Shown here: piece after piece, positions 1 to 8,264 of the stretch
Position numbering within the stretch: position 1 is the first letter of the stretch
How the letters are laid out: each line of letters opens with the position of its first letter
Translations under genes and position numbers: made by a program
The notes under the pieces: generated by a model
Seen by the model: only the letters and a program-made list of their open reading frames with translations
Database searches by the model: none
What the model was told of the DNA's origin: nothing
DNA from: Microvirga sp. 3-52
Lineage (GTDB): Bacteria; Pseudomonadota; Alphaproteobacteria; Rhizobiales; Beijerinckiaceae
Assembly: GCF_018383585.1 (NCBI RefSeq)
Contig: NZ_JAHAMK010000006.1
Location: 204,070-268,069, forward strand
Direction of reading: 5' to 3'
DNA length: 64,000 nt

Positions 1-1
1 C

Positions 2-1390
2 ATCGCGGCGGATGGTGCAGAAGCGGCCCGCAAGGCGATCCTCGCCGGCGTCGACATGGACATGATGGGCCAGCTCTACATCAAGCACTTGCCTGACGAA
101 GTGCGGGCAGGCCGGGTGCCGGAGAGCGTGATTGACGAATCCGTGCGGCGCGTGCTGCGCACCAAATTCCGCATGGGTCTCTTCGACCGCCCGGACATCG
201 ACCCCTCCCGTCTCGATTCGGCATTCCCTTCGGCGGAATCGCGCCAGGCTGCCCGCGAAGTCGCCCGCGAAACCTTCGTGCTGCTGCAGAACCGGGACAA
301 CGTGCTGCCGGTGCCGTCGAGCGTCCGATCGATCGCGGTCGTCGGCCCCCTGGCCGATGCGCCTCACGACCAAATGGGCCCTCACGCGGCCCGCGGCCAC
401 AAGGAGGACAGCGTCACGATTCTCGAAGGCATCCGTCGCCGCGCCGAGCAGGCGGGACTTTCGGTGCGCCATGCCCCGGCCTGCGACCTGTTCTGCCGCA
501 ACACGGACGGGCTGCCCGCGGCGCTTGAGGCGGCCAGGGAGTCGGACTTCGTCATCGCCGTCTTCGGCGAGCCGCAGGAACTGTCAGGAGAGGCCGCCTC
601 CCGCGCCCATTTGGAGCTCAACGGCAAGCAGATCGAGGTGCTGGAGGAGCTCGCCAAGACCGGCAAGCCCGTCGCCCTCGTCATCATGGGCGGGCGTCCG
701 CAGGTGCTGGGCCCGGTCGCGGAGCGCATCCCGTCGATCCTGATGGCCTGGTACCCGGGCACCGAGGCAGGCCCCGCGGTGGCCGATGTCCTGTTCGGCG
801 ACGTGAGCCCGAGCGGCAAGCTCCCGGTCACATGGCCCCGCGCCACGGGCCAGCTGCCGCTCTATTACAACCGGCTTCCCACGGGACGCCCCACCCTGCC
901 CGACAACCGTTTCACCCTGCACTACATCGACGAGGCGATCGCGCCGCTCTACCCCTTCGGCTGGGGACTGAGTTACACGCAATTCGCCTACTCGGACGCG
1001 AAGATCAGCCAGACGCAGCTCGACGAAAGCCGGACTCTGGAGGTCTCGCTCAATGTGAAGAACACGGGCGCGCGGGAGGGCCAGGAGGTCATTCAGCTCT
1101 ATACCCGCGACCCGGTGGCAAGCCGCAGCCGCCCCCTGCGCGAGCTGAAGGCCTTCGAGAAGATCGCACTCAAGCCCGGCGAGACGAAGCAGGTCACCCT
1201 GCGCGTGCCCGTCGAGTCCCTCGGCTTCCACTTGGATGACGGCTCCTATCTCGTGGAGGCAGGGACCATCCAGGTCTTCGTCGGCGGCTCTTCGCTCGCC
1301 GAGCCCGTGGGCGAGGCCGAGATCCTCAAGACCTTGCGCATTCCGCCCATGGAGCGCCGCGCCTCCGCCTCCACCAGCGTTGCGCAGTAA
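2..1390 (+). CDS. Beta-glucosidase-like glycoside hydrolase family 3, 3' part (5' end outside window)
   Basis: The reading frame is open from base 2, so the gene starts upstream of the window; 462 residues are visible. It should cleave terminal beta-linked glucose or xylose from oligosaccharides. The first residues contain 'AGVDMDM', which in GH3 enzymes lies just after the nucleophile region, so the nucleophile aspartate itself is not in the window. The GH3 C-terminal sandwich domain follows, with 'SGEA' near residue 196, the segment that supplies the acid/base glutamate in BglX-like enzymes. The last ~120 residues are an Fn3-like domain ('VKNTGAREGQEVIQLY'). It ends at a strong terminator. 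Substrate and export signal cannot be judged without the 5' end. Confidence 0.9.
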   Translation: MAADGAEAARKAILAGVDMDMMGQLYIKHLPDEVRAGRVPESVIDESVRRVLRTKFRMGLFDRPDIDPSRLDSAFPSAESRQAAREVARETFVLLQNRDNVLPVPSSVRSIAVVGPLADAPHDQMGPHAARGHKEDSVTILEGIRRRAEQAGLSVRHAPACDLFCRNTDGLPAALEAARESDFVIAVFGEPQELSGEAASRAHLELNGKQIEVLEELAKTGKPVALVIMGGRPQVLGPVAERIPSILMAWYPGTEAGPAVADVLFGDVSPSGKLPVTWPRATGQLPLYYNRLPTGRPTLPDNRFTLHYIDEAIAPLYPFGWGLSYTQFAYSDAKISQTQLDESRTLEVSLNVKNTGAREGQEVIQLYTRDPVASRSRPLRELKAFEKIALKPGETKQVTLRVPVESLGFHLDDGSYLVEAGTIQVFVGGSSLAEPVGEAEILKTLRIPPMERRASASTSVAQ

Positions 1391-1395
1391 TCCGG

Positions 1396-1430
1396 AAGAC
1401 TGCCGGAAACGAATTTCCGGCAGTCTTTTT
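1396..1430 (+). terminator. Rho-independent terminator after the GH3 gene
   Basis: A perfect 14-bp stem (1396-1409 with 1414-1427), a CGAA tetraloop and a run of five T form a textbook intrinsic terminator six bases after the GH3 stop codon. Confidence 0.93.
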
Positions 1431-1473
1431 GGCTTATTGGATTCGTGAAGGGATCGGCGTTAGGCTCGTGCCT

Positions 1474-2265
1474 ATGAACGCTCATTCGACAAATCCTGAG
1501 CATCGTGACTTCACGATCCGGTCGGTGAAGTCCATCGCGGCATCCGAACGAACTGGGGCGGCCGATACGCTCCTGGGCATGGCCCTCACTTTCGTTGCAG
1601 GTGCCATCAATGCCGGCGGCTTTCTGGCGATCGGCCATTATACCTCGCACATGTCGGGTATCGTCTCTGCCATGGCCGACCATTTGGCGCTGGGCTCCCT
1701 CGGCATCGTGGGGATCGGCCTTGCGGCCTTCCTGCCCTTCGTCTTCGGGGCAGCCTGTTCGGCCATGCTGATCAACTGGGGCCGGCGCCATCACCTGGGC
1801 AGCCGTTACGCCATGCCGCTGATGCTCGAGGCGTTCCTTCTTCTGGGATTCGGCATTCTGGGCTGGCTCACCCATCCATCTCCGGTCTTTGTCGCAATCG
1901 CCGTGCCTCTCCTGTGCTTCATCATGGGCCTGCAGAACGCCACGGTGACGAAGATCTCGGGCGCACGCATGCGCACGACCCATGTGACCGGTATCGTGAC
2001 GGATATCGGCATCGAGCTCGGCAAGCTGCTCTACTGGAATCGCAATCCGCACAATCCGGACCGGATCCTGGCGGACCGTGACAAGCTGCGCCTGCTCGTC
2101 CTTCTACTGGCATCCTTCTTCATCGGCGGCGTGACGGGCGCCATCGGATTCAGCCAGATCGGCTTTCTGTTCTCATTTCCCTTCGCGCTTCTGCTGCTTC
2201 TGCTCGCTGGACCTCCCCTGGCTGAGGATGCCTCCAGCCTCGTCCGCCAGATCGAGAGGCGCTGA
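1474..2265 (+). CDS. YoaK/DUF1275 family membrane protein
   Basis: A 263-residue integral membrane protein of the DUF1275 (YoaK) family. Six or so hydrophobic segments are visible, beginning with 'LLGMALTFVAGAINAGGF', and the family-typical 'HYTSHMSG' and 'LGLQNATVTKISGARMRTTHVTG'-like region (split here as 'GLQNATVTKISGAR' then 'RTTHVTG') are present. Function of the family is not established; no substrate is assigned. The ATG at 1474 is chosen over an upstream TTG at 1429 because that TTG lies inside the preceding terminator. The C-terminus is hydrophobic up to 'LLLLLLAGPPL' and then short and charged. Confidence 0.85.
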   Translation: MNAHSTNPEHRDFTIRSVKSIAASERTGAADTLLGMALTFVAGAINAGGFLAIGHYTSHMSGIVSAMADHLALGSLGIVGIGLAAFLPFVFGAACSAMLINWGRRHHLGSRYAMPLMLEAFLLLGFGILGWLTHPSPVFVAIAVPLLCFIMGLQNATVTKISGARMRTTHVTGIVTDIGIELGKLLYWNRNPHNPDRILADRDKLRLLVLLLASFFIGGVTGAIGFSQIGFLFSFPFALLLLLLAGPPLAEDASSLVRQIERR

Positions 2266-2351
2266 CACCTTGCCGGCGAACTAGACCTCACACGCAGCGG
2301 AACACTGCAGAGGCTTGACGGTTCTCTCGTGACAGAACGGAGCCGCCAGCC

Positions 2352-3191
2352 ATGCCCACGATCCGCCATAACCCCATCGAGACTCTAGCCCGTCTCGGCT
2401 ATGGTGCACGGGGCATCGTTTATGGTCTCGTCGGGGGCATGGCTCTTCTCGCTGCCATCGGATCGGGCGGACAGACGGGAGGGAGCCGCAGCGCGCTGCA
2501 GACGCTCCTGTCGCAGCCCTTCGGCAAGGTCTGGCTCATCCTGATCGCCCTCGGCCTGTTCGGCTTTTGCGCCTGGCGCGTTCTGGAAGCGCTGACCGAT
2601 GCCGACCGACGAGGCTCCGACATGAAGGGCCTGGGCATCAGGGCCGCGCATCTGATCAGCGGCTTTATCTATGCCGGTCTTGCCCTCTCGGCCCTGAACC
2701 TCGCCCTCGGCCGGGGCTCCGGCGGCGGCGAGGACCAGGCGGCGCAGGACTGGACGGCCTGGCTCATGAGCCAGCCTTTCGGTCAATGGCTGGTCGGCCT
2801 CGTCGGCCTTGCCGTGGCGGGGGTAGGCCTCGCTTTCATCTGGAAGGCCTGGCGCGGCGATGTGGCGGAGCGTCTTTCTCTGCCTGCCGATAAGCGAGAA
2901 TGGATCGTCACCCTCGGCCGTATGGGCTTTGCCGCCCGCGGCGTCGTCTTCCTGATGATCGGCGGCTTCCTGATTCTCGCCGCCCTTCACGCCTCGTCCT
3001 CGGAAGTGCATGGCCTGGGCGGAGCGCTCCAGGCTCTTCAGCAGCAGCCCTATGGCTGGGCCCTGCTGGCGCTGACCGCGCTGGGCCTCTTCGCCTTCGG
3101 CCTCTTCGGCCTCGTCCAGGCCCGCTACCGCCACATCGATGCCCCCGATCTCGACGACGCCAAAGCCGCCGTTGCGCCGATGGGACGATGA
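2352..3191 (+). CDS. DUF1206 domain-containing membrane protein
   Basis: A 279-residue membrane protein made of three DUF1206 repeats of about 70-90 residues. Each repeat starts with a motif like 'ARLGYGARGIVYGLVGG' or 'GRMGFAARGVVFLMIGG', followed by a '...LQ.L..QPFG..L' segment and a second membrane helix. About six transmembrane helices are visible. The ATG at 2352 follows 'ggagccgccagcc'. The family is common in bacteria and has no known role. It precedes a tRNA on the opposite strand. Confidence 0.87.
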   Translation: MPTIRHNPIETLARLGYGARGIVYGLVGGMALLAAIGSGGQTGGSRSALQTLLSQPFGKVWLILIALGLFGFCAWRVLEALTDADRRGSDMKGLGIRAAHLISGFIYAGLALSALNLALGRGSGGGEDQAAQDWTAWLMSQPFGQWLVGLVGLAVAGVGLAFIWKAWRGDVAERLSLPADKREWIVTLGRMGFAARGVVFLMIGGFLILAALHASSSEVHGLGGALQALQQQPYGWALLALTALGLFAFGLFGLVQARYRHIDAPDLDDAKAAVAPMGR

Positions 3192-3214
3192 ATCTCAACA
3201 ATCGTGGGGAAAAC

Positions 3215-3291
3215 TGGCGATCCCGGGAAGACTCGAACTTCCGACCTTCGGTTTAGGAAACCGCTGCTCTGTCCGGCTGAGCTACGGGACC
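3215..3291 (-). tRNA. tRNA-Arg (anticodon CCT)
   Basis: Read on the minus strand, the acceptor stem GGTCCCG/CGGGATC (one G-T wobble) closes a full cloverleaf: D arm with 'TAGCTCAGCCGGACAGAGC', anticodon loop TTCCTAA with CCT at 3257-3255, T arm 'GTTCGAGTC', discriminator G and an encoded CCA (3215-3217). The bottom pair of the anticodon stem appears as a G/A mismatch, the only irregularity. It reads AGG codons. It stands alone between two protein genes. Confidence 0.95.
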
Positions 3292-3449
3292 GCTTGAGAT
3301 CACGGGATGTAGCATGGTCGGCATGGTCATTCCAGAGGGTTGCGGCCCTGGATGGTCTCACTGGCAAGCGATCGCCCCGTACACCGCTGAATGTGCGAAG
3401 GAACTCCGCATGGCCGGCCCGGTTTGTTGAGGGCAATCGGAGGCAAATC

Positions 3450-3662
3450 ATGGCGCAGACGCTTCGAGACTTTCTGAAACAGGTGGAGAACCTTCCTCCC
3501 GATACCCTGCTCTGCGTGGCTGAAGTGGATGAAGCCTTTGCCGCTCACGTGGAAGAAATCGAGATCATCGAAGACGCGAAGGCGCAGAACCGGAAAGCGG
3601 AAGGCACAGAGGCCGTCGAGCTCGGAAACGGCAATCAGAGGGTCTTGGTGATCCGCTGGTAG
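3450..3662 (+). CDS. Small hypothetical protein (70 aa)
   Basis: Begins MAQTLRDFLKQVENLPPDT and is acidic in the middle ('HVEEIEIIEDAK'). The start at 3450 has a good ribosome binding site (ATCGGAGG, 3437-3442, six to seven bases upstream). An in-frame longer reading starting near 3204 runs through the tRNA and is not credible. No family recognised. No membrane segment, no cysteine cluster beyond a single Cys. It may be a small regulatory or structural protein. Confidence 0.6.
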   Translation: MAQTLRDFLKQVENLPPDTLLCVAEVDEAFAAHVEEIEIIEDAKAQNRKAEGTEAVELGNGNQRVLVIRW

Positions 3663-3845
3663 GGGCCTGACCCGCCTGCTTCTCTGAAGCAGAAACCTAC
3701 CGATCTTGGCCGCAACAATTTGCGCCCTCTGCGATTGAACTCCCAGGAAGCAGCTCTCGCCAGCATGCGGTTTTCTCCTAAGGAGTGGAGATCCTGCGTC
3801 GCGCCGTTATTCCATCACCACACGACAGCCAATCAGGATCTCACC

Positions 3846-3992
3846 ATGACGAAGAACATCCCGGGCTCTCGCACGAACCCCGAGGGCATTCCGCAGGAAG
3901 GCCACGGCGGCTCGAATGTACGCGGCACCCAGCATCAGCAGGGCAAGGACGGCAACGGCGCCCAGAAGCGGCAGCAAGAGAAGAAATCATGA
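3846..3992 (+). CDS. Small hydrophilic Gly/Gln/Asn-rich protein (48 aa)
   Basis: A 48-residue, highly hydrophilic protein beginning MTKNIPGSRTNPEGIPQEGH and ending in a Lys/Gln/Arg-rich tail. There is almost no hydrophobic core, so it is probably disordered. Composition resembles hydrophilins and general-stress 'KGG'-type small proteins, but no exact family is claimed. Its TGA stop overlaps the ATG of the next small gene (ATGA at 3989-3992), so the two are translationally coupled. Confidence 0.55.
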   Translation: MTKNIPGSRTNPEGIPQEGHGGSNVRGTQHQQGKDGNGAQKRQQEKKS

Positions 3993-4204
3993 GCAGCACC
4001 GGCAATCGCAGCAATCCGAACGAGACCCGCATCGCGGGCCACCCGGAGAGCGACCGGGCCCAGGTCGATGCGAGCGGCAAGCCCGAAACCGGCAAGCAGG
4101 GTGGCGCGACACATCAGGAGAGCCGCAACCACAACAAGCACAACAATGCAGGGCAGAGCGGTCACAAGCCGCAGCAGCACAGCCCGGCGCAGGAAAAGCA
4201 CTGA
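3989..4204 (+). CDS. Small hydrophilin-like protein (71 aa), coupled to the preceding gene
   Basis: A 71-residue protein beginning MSSTGNRSNPNETRIAGHP, rich in Gly, Asn, Gln, His and Ser, with 'NHNKHNNAGQSGHKPQQH' near the end. There is no hydrophobic segment. It overlaps the upstream gene by four bases (ATGA) and shares its composition, which suggests an old duplication or a matched function. A role in desiccation or osmotic stress is an inference from composition only. Confidence 0.55.
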   Translation: MSSTGNRSNPNETRIAGHPESDRAQVDASGKPETGKQGGATHQESRNHNKHNNAGQSGHKPQQHSPAQEKH

Positions 4205-4257
4205 CCCGATCGTTTCAAGCGTAGCCGTTCGCGGCCAAATGGGTATGATCCCGTCCG

Positions 4258-5076
4258 ATGACGGGATCAACCCTGCGAATTTTCTTGAGCGCGAGCATCG
4301 GGGTCGTCCTGACGGTCTCGGCTGGCCGGGCGCAGCCCGTTGCCTCGACGCGCGAGAGAGCAGGCTGCACGGCTGAGGCGCAGCCTGATCGACTGAAGAG
4401 CCTTTCCCAGGAGGGAGACCTGATCCTGGCGTCAGGCCGACTTGCCAAACTCGCCGGCGTCCGGCTTCCCGACGGGGCGCCTTACCGGGAGCAGGCCCTG
4501 TCCTGGCTGCAGATCCGCAGGGGGGACGCCATCCTTGTCCAGGCAGCGGCCGCCCCTGACCGCTGGAACCGTATCGCGGTTCGCATCCGATCCCTCGACA
4601 GAACCGCTCCGCTTGATTGGAGCCATGGTTTGATCGAGGCAGGCCTCGCGATCACCGACGCGGGCCTCGATGAAACCTTCTGCCAGCCGGAATTGCTCGC
4701 CCTCGAGTCCACGGCCCGCGAACGACGCCTTGGTCTTTGGAGCGATGACCGCTATAAGCCCATGGACGTCGATCGACCCGAGCCTCTGCAGGACCGAATC
4801 GGCAGCTTCGTGCTGGTCGAGGGTCGCGTCAGAAGCATCGGTGAGCGCAAGCAACGCACCTATTTGAACTTCGGGGGGCTCTGGGCAGAAGACTTCACGA
4901 TCATCATTCCCCGGAAGACCTGGAAACAGATGTCGGACCGCGGTATGGGCGCCGAGGCGCTCAAAGGCCAGCGGATCAGAGCCCGAGGCATTTTGCAGCC
5001 TTGGCAAGGGACAGCCTTCTCCATTGTCATACCGGACATGATCGAGCGTCTTGAAGGCGGCCGCCTGCCACGATGA
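4258..5076 (+). CDS. Exported SNase-like (thermonuclease-fold) protein, active site apparently degenerate
   Basis: A 272-residue protein with an N-terminal signal peptide ('IFLSASIGVVLTVSAGRAQ', cleavage after residue ~26). Residues ~55-170 align by eye with the staphylococcal nuclease fold: 'LAKLAGVRLPDGAP', then 'DRWNRIAVRI' in place of the usual 'DRYGRxLA', then 'LIEAGLA' and 'ARERRLGLW'. The usual 'GIDAPE' motif with its catalytic acid is not preserved, so nuclease activity is doubtful. The C-terminal ~90 residues look like a second small beta domain ('FVLVEGRVRSIGERKQRTYL'). It lies six bases upstream of an M48 protease gene and is probably co-transcribed with it. Confidence 0.75.
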   Translation: MTGSTLRIFLSASIGVVLTVSAGRAQPVASTRERAGCTAEAQPDRLKSLSQEGDLILASGRLAKLAGVRLPDGAPYREQALSWLQIRRGDAILVQAAAAPDRWNRIAVRIRSLDRTAPLDWSHGLIEAGLAITDAGLDETFCQPELLALESTARERRLGLWSDDRYKPMDVDRPEPLQDRIGSFVLVEGRVRSIGERKQRTYLNFGGLWAEDFTIIIPRKTWKQMSDRGMGAEALKGQRIRARGILQPWQGTAFSIVIPDMIERLEGGRLPR

Positions 5077-5082
5077 ACGAGC

Positions 5083-6507
5083 ATGAGCACAACACGTCAG
5101 ACAGGTAGCCTCAGGATTTTCGGCAGCGCAATGCTCGCGGCATTCCTTGCCGGCTGCTCCGGCTTCGGCGGGGACATTTCGCTGCCTGCCAACGCGCCGC
5201 GGGTGATCGGCCCTGACCGGGACCGCGACCACATTCGGCTTGTGAGAGCCTTCGGTGGCGAAGGCCGGGCTCCGCAGCTCCAGCAGATGCTGACCGATGT
5301 GACGAACCGGCTGGTCATGGCCACCGACAGGCCTGACGAGGCCTTCCAGGTGACGATCCTCAACTCGCCCGTGATCAATGCCTTCGCCCTGCCGAACGGG
5401 CGCCTTTACGTCACGCGCGGGCTCCTGGCGCTCGCCAACGACACCTCCGAAGTGGCGGCCGTGCTGTCGCACGAAATCGCCCACGTCACCCTCCGTCACG
5501 CCACGCAGCGCAGCGAATTGCAGGCGCGCTCGGACCTGATCAAGCGCGTGGCCGAGAATGTGCTGAACGATGCCGAGGAGGCCGCCGTGGCGCAGAGCCA
5601 GGCCCGTTCGACGCTGGCAAGCTTCTCGCGTGCGCAGGAACTCGAGGCGGACCAGACAGGGGTTAAGGTTCTGGCCCGGGCGGGCTTCGATCCTTTCGGC
5701 GCTCCCCGTTTCCTCACAGCCCTGGGACGCTCGGGCACGAGTTCGGATGCCTCGACAGCCGAGCGGAACGCTTCGCATCCACGCACCGACGACCGGGTGG
5801 CGCGGGCGCTGCAGGCGGCGCGGCGCACAGGCATGCAGGGAACCGGCGAAACGGGACGCCTCGCCTATCTGGCGGCCCTCGACGGCCTCTCCTATGGCGA
5901 CGATCCGGCCGATGGTGTCGTGAAAGGCCGCCGCTTCATCCATTCGAGACTGGGCGTCGCCTTCGAGGCACCGGAGGGCTTCACCCTGGAGAACACCTCA
6001 CAGGCCGTGCTGGGTGCCTCGGGCGATGGCGAGCGCCGCCTCCTGTTCGATGCGGCCGACACGCCGGAGGGACAGAGCCTGGAGGATGTGCTGCGCTCCA
6101 CCTGGACGGATACGCTCGAGCCCGGAACCCTGACGACCGGAACCGTAAACGGCCTGCCCATGGTCACCGCTCTGTCCAACGGCAAGGAGTGGACCTTCCG
6201 CCTCTCGGCCATCCGGATTGGCAACACCACCTACCGGCTCATCATGGCGACCCGCGGGAACAGGGGGGACCTGGAAGGGATCTTCCAGCAGACCCTGAAC
6301 AGCGTCCGCCAGGTGCAGTCCGATGAAGCCCGTCGGATCAGGCCCCTGAAGCTACAGGTCGTCACCGCCCAGCGGGGCGATACGGCACAGACGCTTGCCG
6401 CCCGGATGCCCGTCGACCGGGCGCTCGAGAAGTTCGTGCTGCTCAACGGCCTCGACAGGAACGCCGCGCTCAAAGTGGGCGAACGCTACAAGATCGTCGT
6501 GGAATAA
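5083..6507 (+). CDS. M48 family zinc metalloprotease, lipoprotein
   Basis: A 474-residue protein with a lipoprotein signal ('AMLAAFLAGC', Cys at residue 25), so it should be anchored in the membrane facing the periplasm. The M48 zinc site is 'LSHEIAHVTLRHA' (HEXXH) around residue 130, with the third ligand Glu in 'RAQELEADQTG'. This matches BepA/YfgC- and LoiP-like proteases that help quality control of outer membrane proteins. The last ~50 residues ('VTAQRGDTAQTLAARMP' to 'KVGERYKIV') resemble a LysM domain and may bind peptidoglycan. It is convergent with rpoH. Confidence 0.88.
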   Translation: MSTTRQTGSLRIFGSAMLAAFLAGCSGFGGDISLPANAPRVIGPDRDRDHIRLVRAFGGEGRAPQLQQMLTDVTNRLVMATDRPDEAFQVTILNSPVINAFALPNGRLYVTRGLLALANDTSEVAAVLSHEIAHVTLRHATQRSELQARSDLIKRVAENVLNDAEEAAVAQSQARSTLASFSRAQELEADQTGVKVLARAGFDPFGAPRFLTALGRSGTSSDASTAERNASHPRTDDRVARALQAARRTGMQGTGETGRLAYLAALDGLSYGDDPADGVVKGRRFIHSRLGVAFEAPEGFTLENTSQAVLGASGDGERRLLFDAADTPEGQSLEDVLRSTWTDTLEPGTLTTGTVNGLPMVTALSNGKEWTFRLSAIRIGNTTYRLIMATRGNRGDLEGIFQQTLNSVRQVQSDEARRIRPLKLQVVTAQRGDTAQTLAARMPVDRALEKFVLLNGLDRNAALKVGERYKIVVE

Positions 6508-6600
6508 CCGTTCACCGTTCCCGAAATAGAATCGGCGAGACGGTGACCCGCCTCGCCGAACGAACAGCCGGAACCAAGGGCTCGAAAGAGCCTGGGCGCC

Positions 6601-7473
6601 TTACACGAAGGCGCCGGAGGCCTGGGGGTACTTTTCGACCAGGGCGCGCTTGAGCTTTTCGAGTGCCCGGTTCTCGATCTGACGCACGCGCTCCTTGGAG
6701 ATCCCGAGCCTGTCTCCCAGGAACTCCAGGGTCACCTGCTCGTCGTCGAGGCGACGGGCGCGCAGGATCCGCAATTCGCGCTCGTTGAGAACTTCGAGCG
6801 CCTGCTGCAGCCAGCGCACGCGGCGCTCGGTATCGATCACGTCGCTGACGCTCTCATCCGGCAGCGGGCTGTTGTCGACGAGGAATTCGACGCGCTCGGC
6901 GGAATTGGACGGATCGGCGTCCAGAACCGGCGCATTGAGGGAGGTATCGGGCGCCGACAGACGGGCATCCATGAGCGCCACATCGGCCTTCGACACGCCG
7001 ATTGCCTCGGCGATCTTCGCATGAACGTCCGAGGAGATGCGCTCCTCGCCGCCGCGGGTCAGGCGGGCGCGCAGGCGGCGCAGGTTGAAGAAAAGTGCCT
7101 TCTGGGCGGAACTCGTTCCGCCACGAACGATTGACCAATTGCGAAGGATGTAATCTTGCACGGAGGCACGGATCCACCAAGTCGCATAGGTTGAAAAGCG
7201 GACTTCGCGCTCAGGCTCGAACCGGGCCGCCGCCTCGAGAAGGCCCACATGGCCCTCTTGGACGAGATCGGCCATCGGCAGGCCGTAGTGACGGAAACGG
7301 GCCGCCAGCGCGATCACGAGGCGCATGTGGGCAGCGGTCAATTGATGAAGTGCCGCCTCATCACGGTTCTCTTTCCAGCGCACGGCAAGAAGATGCTCCT
7401 CTTCTCTTTCGAGAAAAGGCGCATTCATGGCAGCGCGGACGAACCGGCGGCGAACCCCTGAGATTTCTCCCAT
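6601..7473 (-). CDS. rpoH: RNA polymerase sigma-32 (heat-shock) factor
   Basis: A 290-residue sigma-70 family protein. Region 2 shows 'LVQEGHVGLLEAAARFEP' and 'FSTYATWWIRASVQDYILRN'. The RpoH box 'QKALFFNLRRLR' identifies it as sigma-32 rather than RpoD or an ECF factor. Region 4 has the helix-turn-helix 'LGDRLGISKERVRQIENRAL'. It directs RNA polymerase to chaperone and protease promoters. Many Rhizobiales have two rpoH genes; which paralogue this is cannot be decided here. The ATG at 7473 has 'AAGGGAGA' seven bases upstream. A weak GC hairpin lies beyond its stop (6532-6559). Confidence 0.93.
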   Translation of the reverse strand: MGEISGVRRRFVRAAMNAPFLEREEEHLLAVRWKENRDEAALHQLTAAHMRLVIALAARFRHYGLPMADLVQEGHVGLLEAAARFEPEREVRFSTYATWWIRASVQDYILRNWSIVRGGTSSAQKALFFNLRRLRARLTRGGEERISSDVHAKIAEAIGVSKADVALMDARLSAPDTSLNAPVLDADPSNSAERVEFLVDNSPLPDESVSDVIDTERRVRWLQQALEVLNERELRILRARRLDDEQVTLEFLGDRLGISKERVRQIENRALEKLKRALVEKYPQASGAFV

Positions 7474-7584
7474 TGTGTGCTCTCCCTTGGCAGAGACACA
7501 ACGAGCGAGGCCGCAAAAAGTTCACTTCTTACAGCCGAGTTCTTCAAAATAGATTCCGACCTTTGAAAAACAAGGCTTTGGCCA

Positions 7585-7613
7585 CAAAAAAGCCCGGCCT
7601 GAAGCCGGGCTTT
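7585..7613 (-). terminator. Rho-independent terminator after carD
   Basis: On the minus strand a 10-bp stem (7613-7604 with 7598-7589) is followed by a T run (A run at 7585-7590 on the plus strand), 25 bases after the carD stop. It separates carD from rpoH. Confidence 0.88.
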
Positions 7614-7637
7614 CTGAATGATCCTTCGACCCTCTGA

Positions 7638-8222
7638 TCAGGCGGCCTCTTCCTGAAGGTCGTCGCCTTCGCCGTCGCCTTCCGCATCGGCGCCCTTCGC
7701 GCGGCGGGGAGACTTGGCGAGGCTCTGCTCGATGAGCTTCAGAGCTTCCGTGTCCGTGATCTTGTTCACGGCGGAGATTTCGCGAACCACGCGGTCGAGG
7801 GCGGATTCGTAGAGCTGACGCTCGCTGTAGGACTGCTCGGGCTGGGCCTCGGAGCGGTACAGATCGCGCACGACTTCGGTTACAGCAATCAGATCGCCGG
7901 AATTGATCTTGGCCTCATATTCCTGCGCGCGGCGCGACCACATGGTGCGCTTCACGCGAGCACGACCCGTCAGCACGTCCAGGGCCTTTTGAACCAGGGC
8001 CGGTTCGGCAAGCTTGCGCATGCCCACGCTGGAAGCTTTACCGGTCGGAACGCGAAGGACCATCTTGTCCTTGTCGAAGGAGACCACGTACAGCTCCAGT
8101 TTGAAACCCGCGATTTCCTGCTCTTCGATGGCCGTGATGCGACCGACACCGTGAGCGGGATAAACGATCGCTTCACCGGACTTGAACCCAAGGCGCTGGG
8201 CGGACTTCTTGGCGGTTGTCAT
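7638..8222 (-). CDS. carD: CarD family transcriptional regulator
   Basis: A 194-residue protein. The N-terminal ~60 residues form the CarD_CdnL_TRCF domain that binds the RNA polymerase beta subunit ('FKSGEAIVYPAHGVGRI'). The helical C-terminal domain follows ('RRAQEYEAKINSGDL', 'VVRDLYRSEAQPEQSYSERQLYESA' region). A charged tail ends in 'DLQEEAA'. CarD/CdnL proteins stabilise open promoter complexes, notably at rRNA promoters. The ATG at 8222 is preferred over one at 8252 because AAGGAGG (8239-8233) lies ten bases upstream. It has its own terminator and a 480-bp upstream gap. Confidence 0.92.
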   Translation of the reverse strand: MTTAKKSAQRLGFKSGEAIVYPAHGVGRITAIEEQEIAGFKLELYVVSFDKDKMVLRVPTGKASSVGMRKLAEPALVQKALDVLTGRARVKRTMWSRRAQEYEAKINSGDLIAVTEVVRDLYRSEAQPEQSYSERQLYESALDRVVREISAVNKITDTEALKLIEQSLAKSPRRAKGADAEGDGEGDDLQEEAA

Positions 8223-8245
8223 GCGAGAGAGGCCTCCTTGCATGG

Positions 8246-8264
8246 CCCTCACCGAGGGTGAGGG
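8246..8264 (-). promoter_or_regulatory. Hairpin in the presumed carD 5' leader
   Basis: Perfect inverted repeat with 8-bp arms and a 3-base loop, seven bases upstream of the carD Shine-Dalgarno sequence on the minus strand. In RNA it would fold directly in front of the ribosome site, so it could influence carD translation or mRNA stability. It also overlaps an alternative, poorer start codon at 8252. Confidence 0.4.

Noticed and set aside
3204..3449. Upstream extension of the 70-codon ORF
   Set aside because: It would translate through the tRNA-Arg gene; the ATG at 3450 has a proper ribosome site.
6532..6559. GC hairpin between convergent M48 protease and rpoH genes as a terminator
   Set aside because: The stem is good (TCGGCGAG/CTCGCCGA) but the loop is long and no T run follows on either strand.
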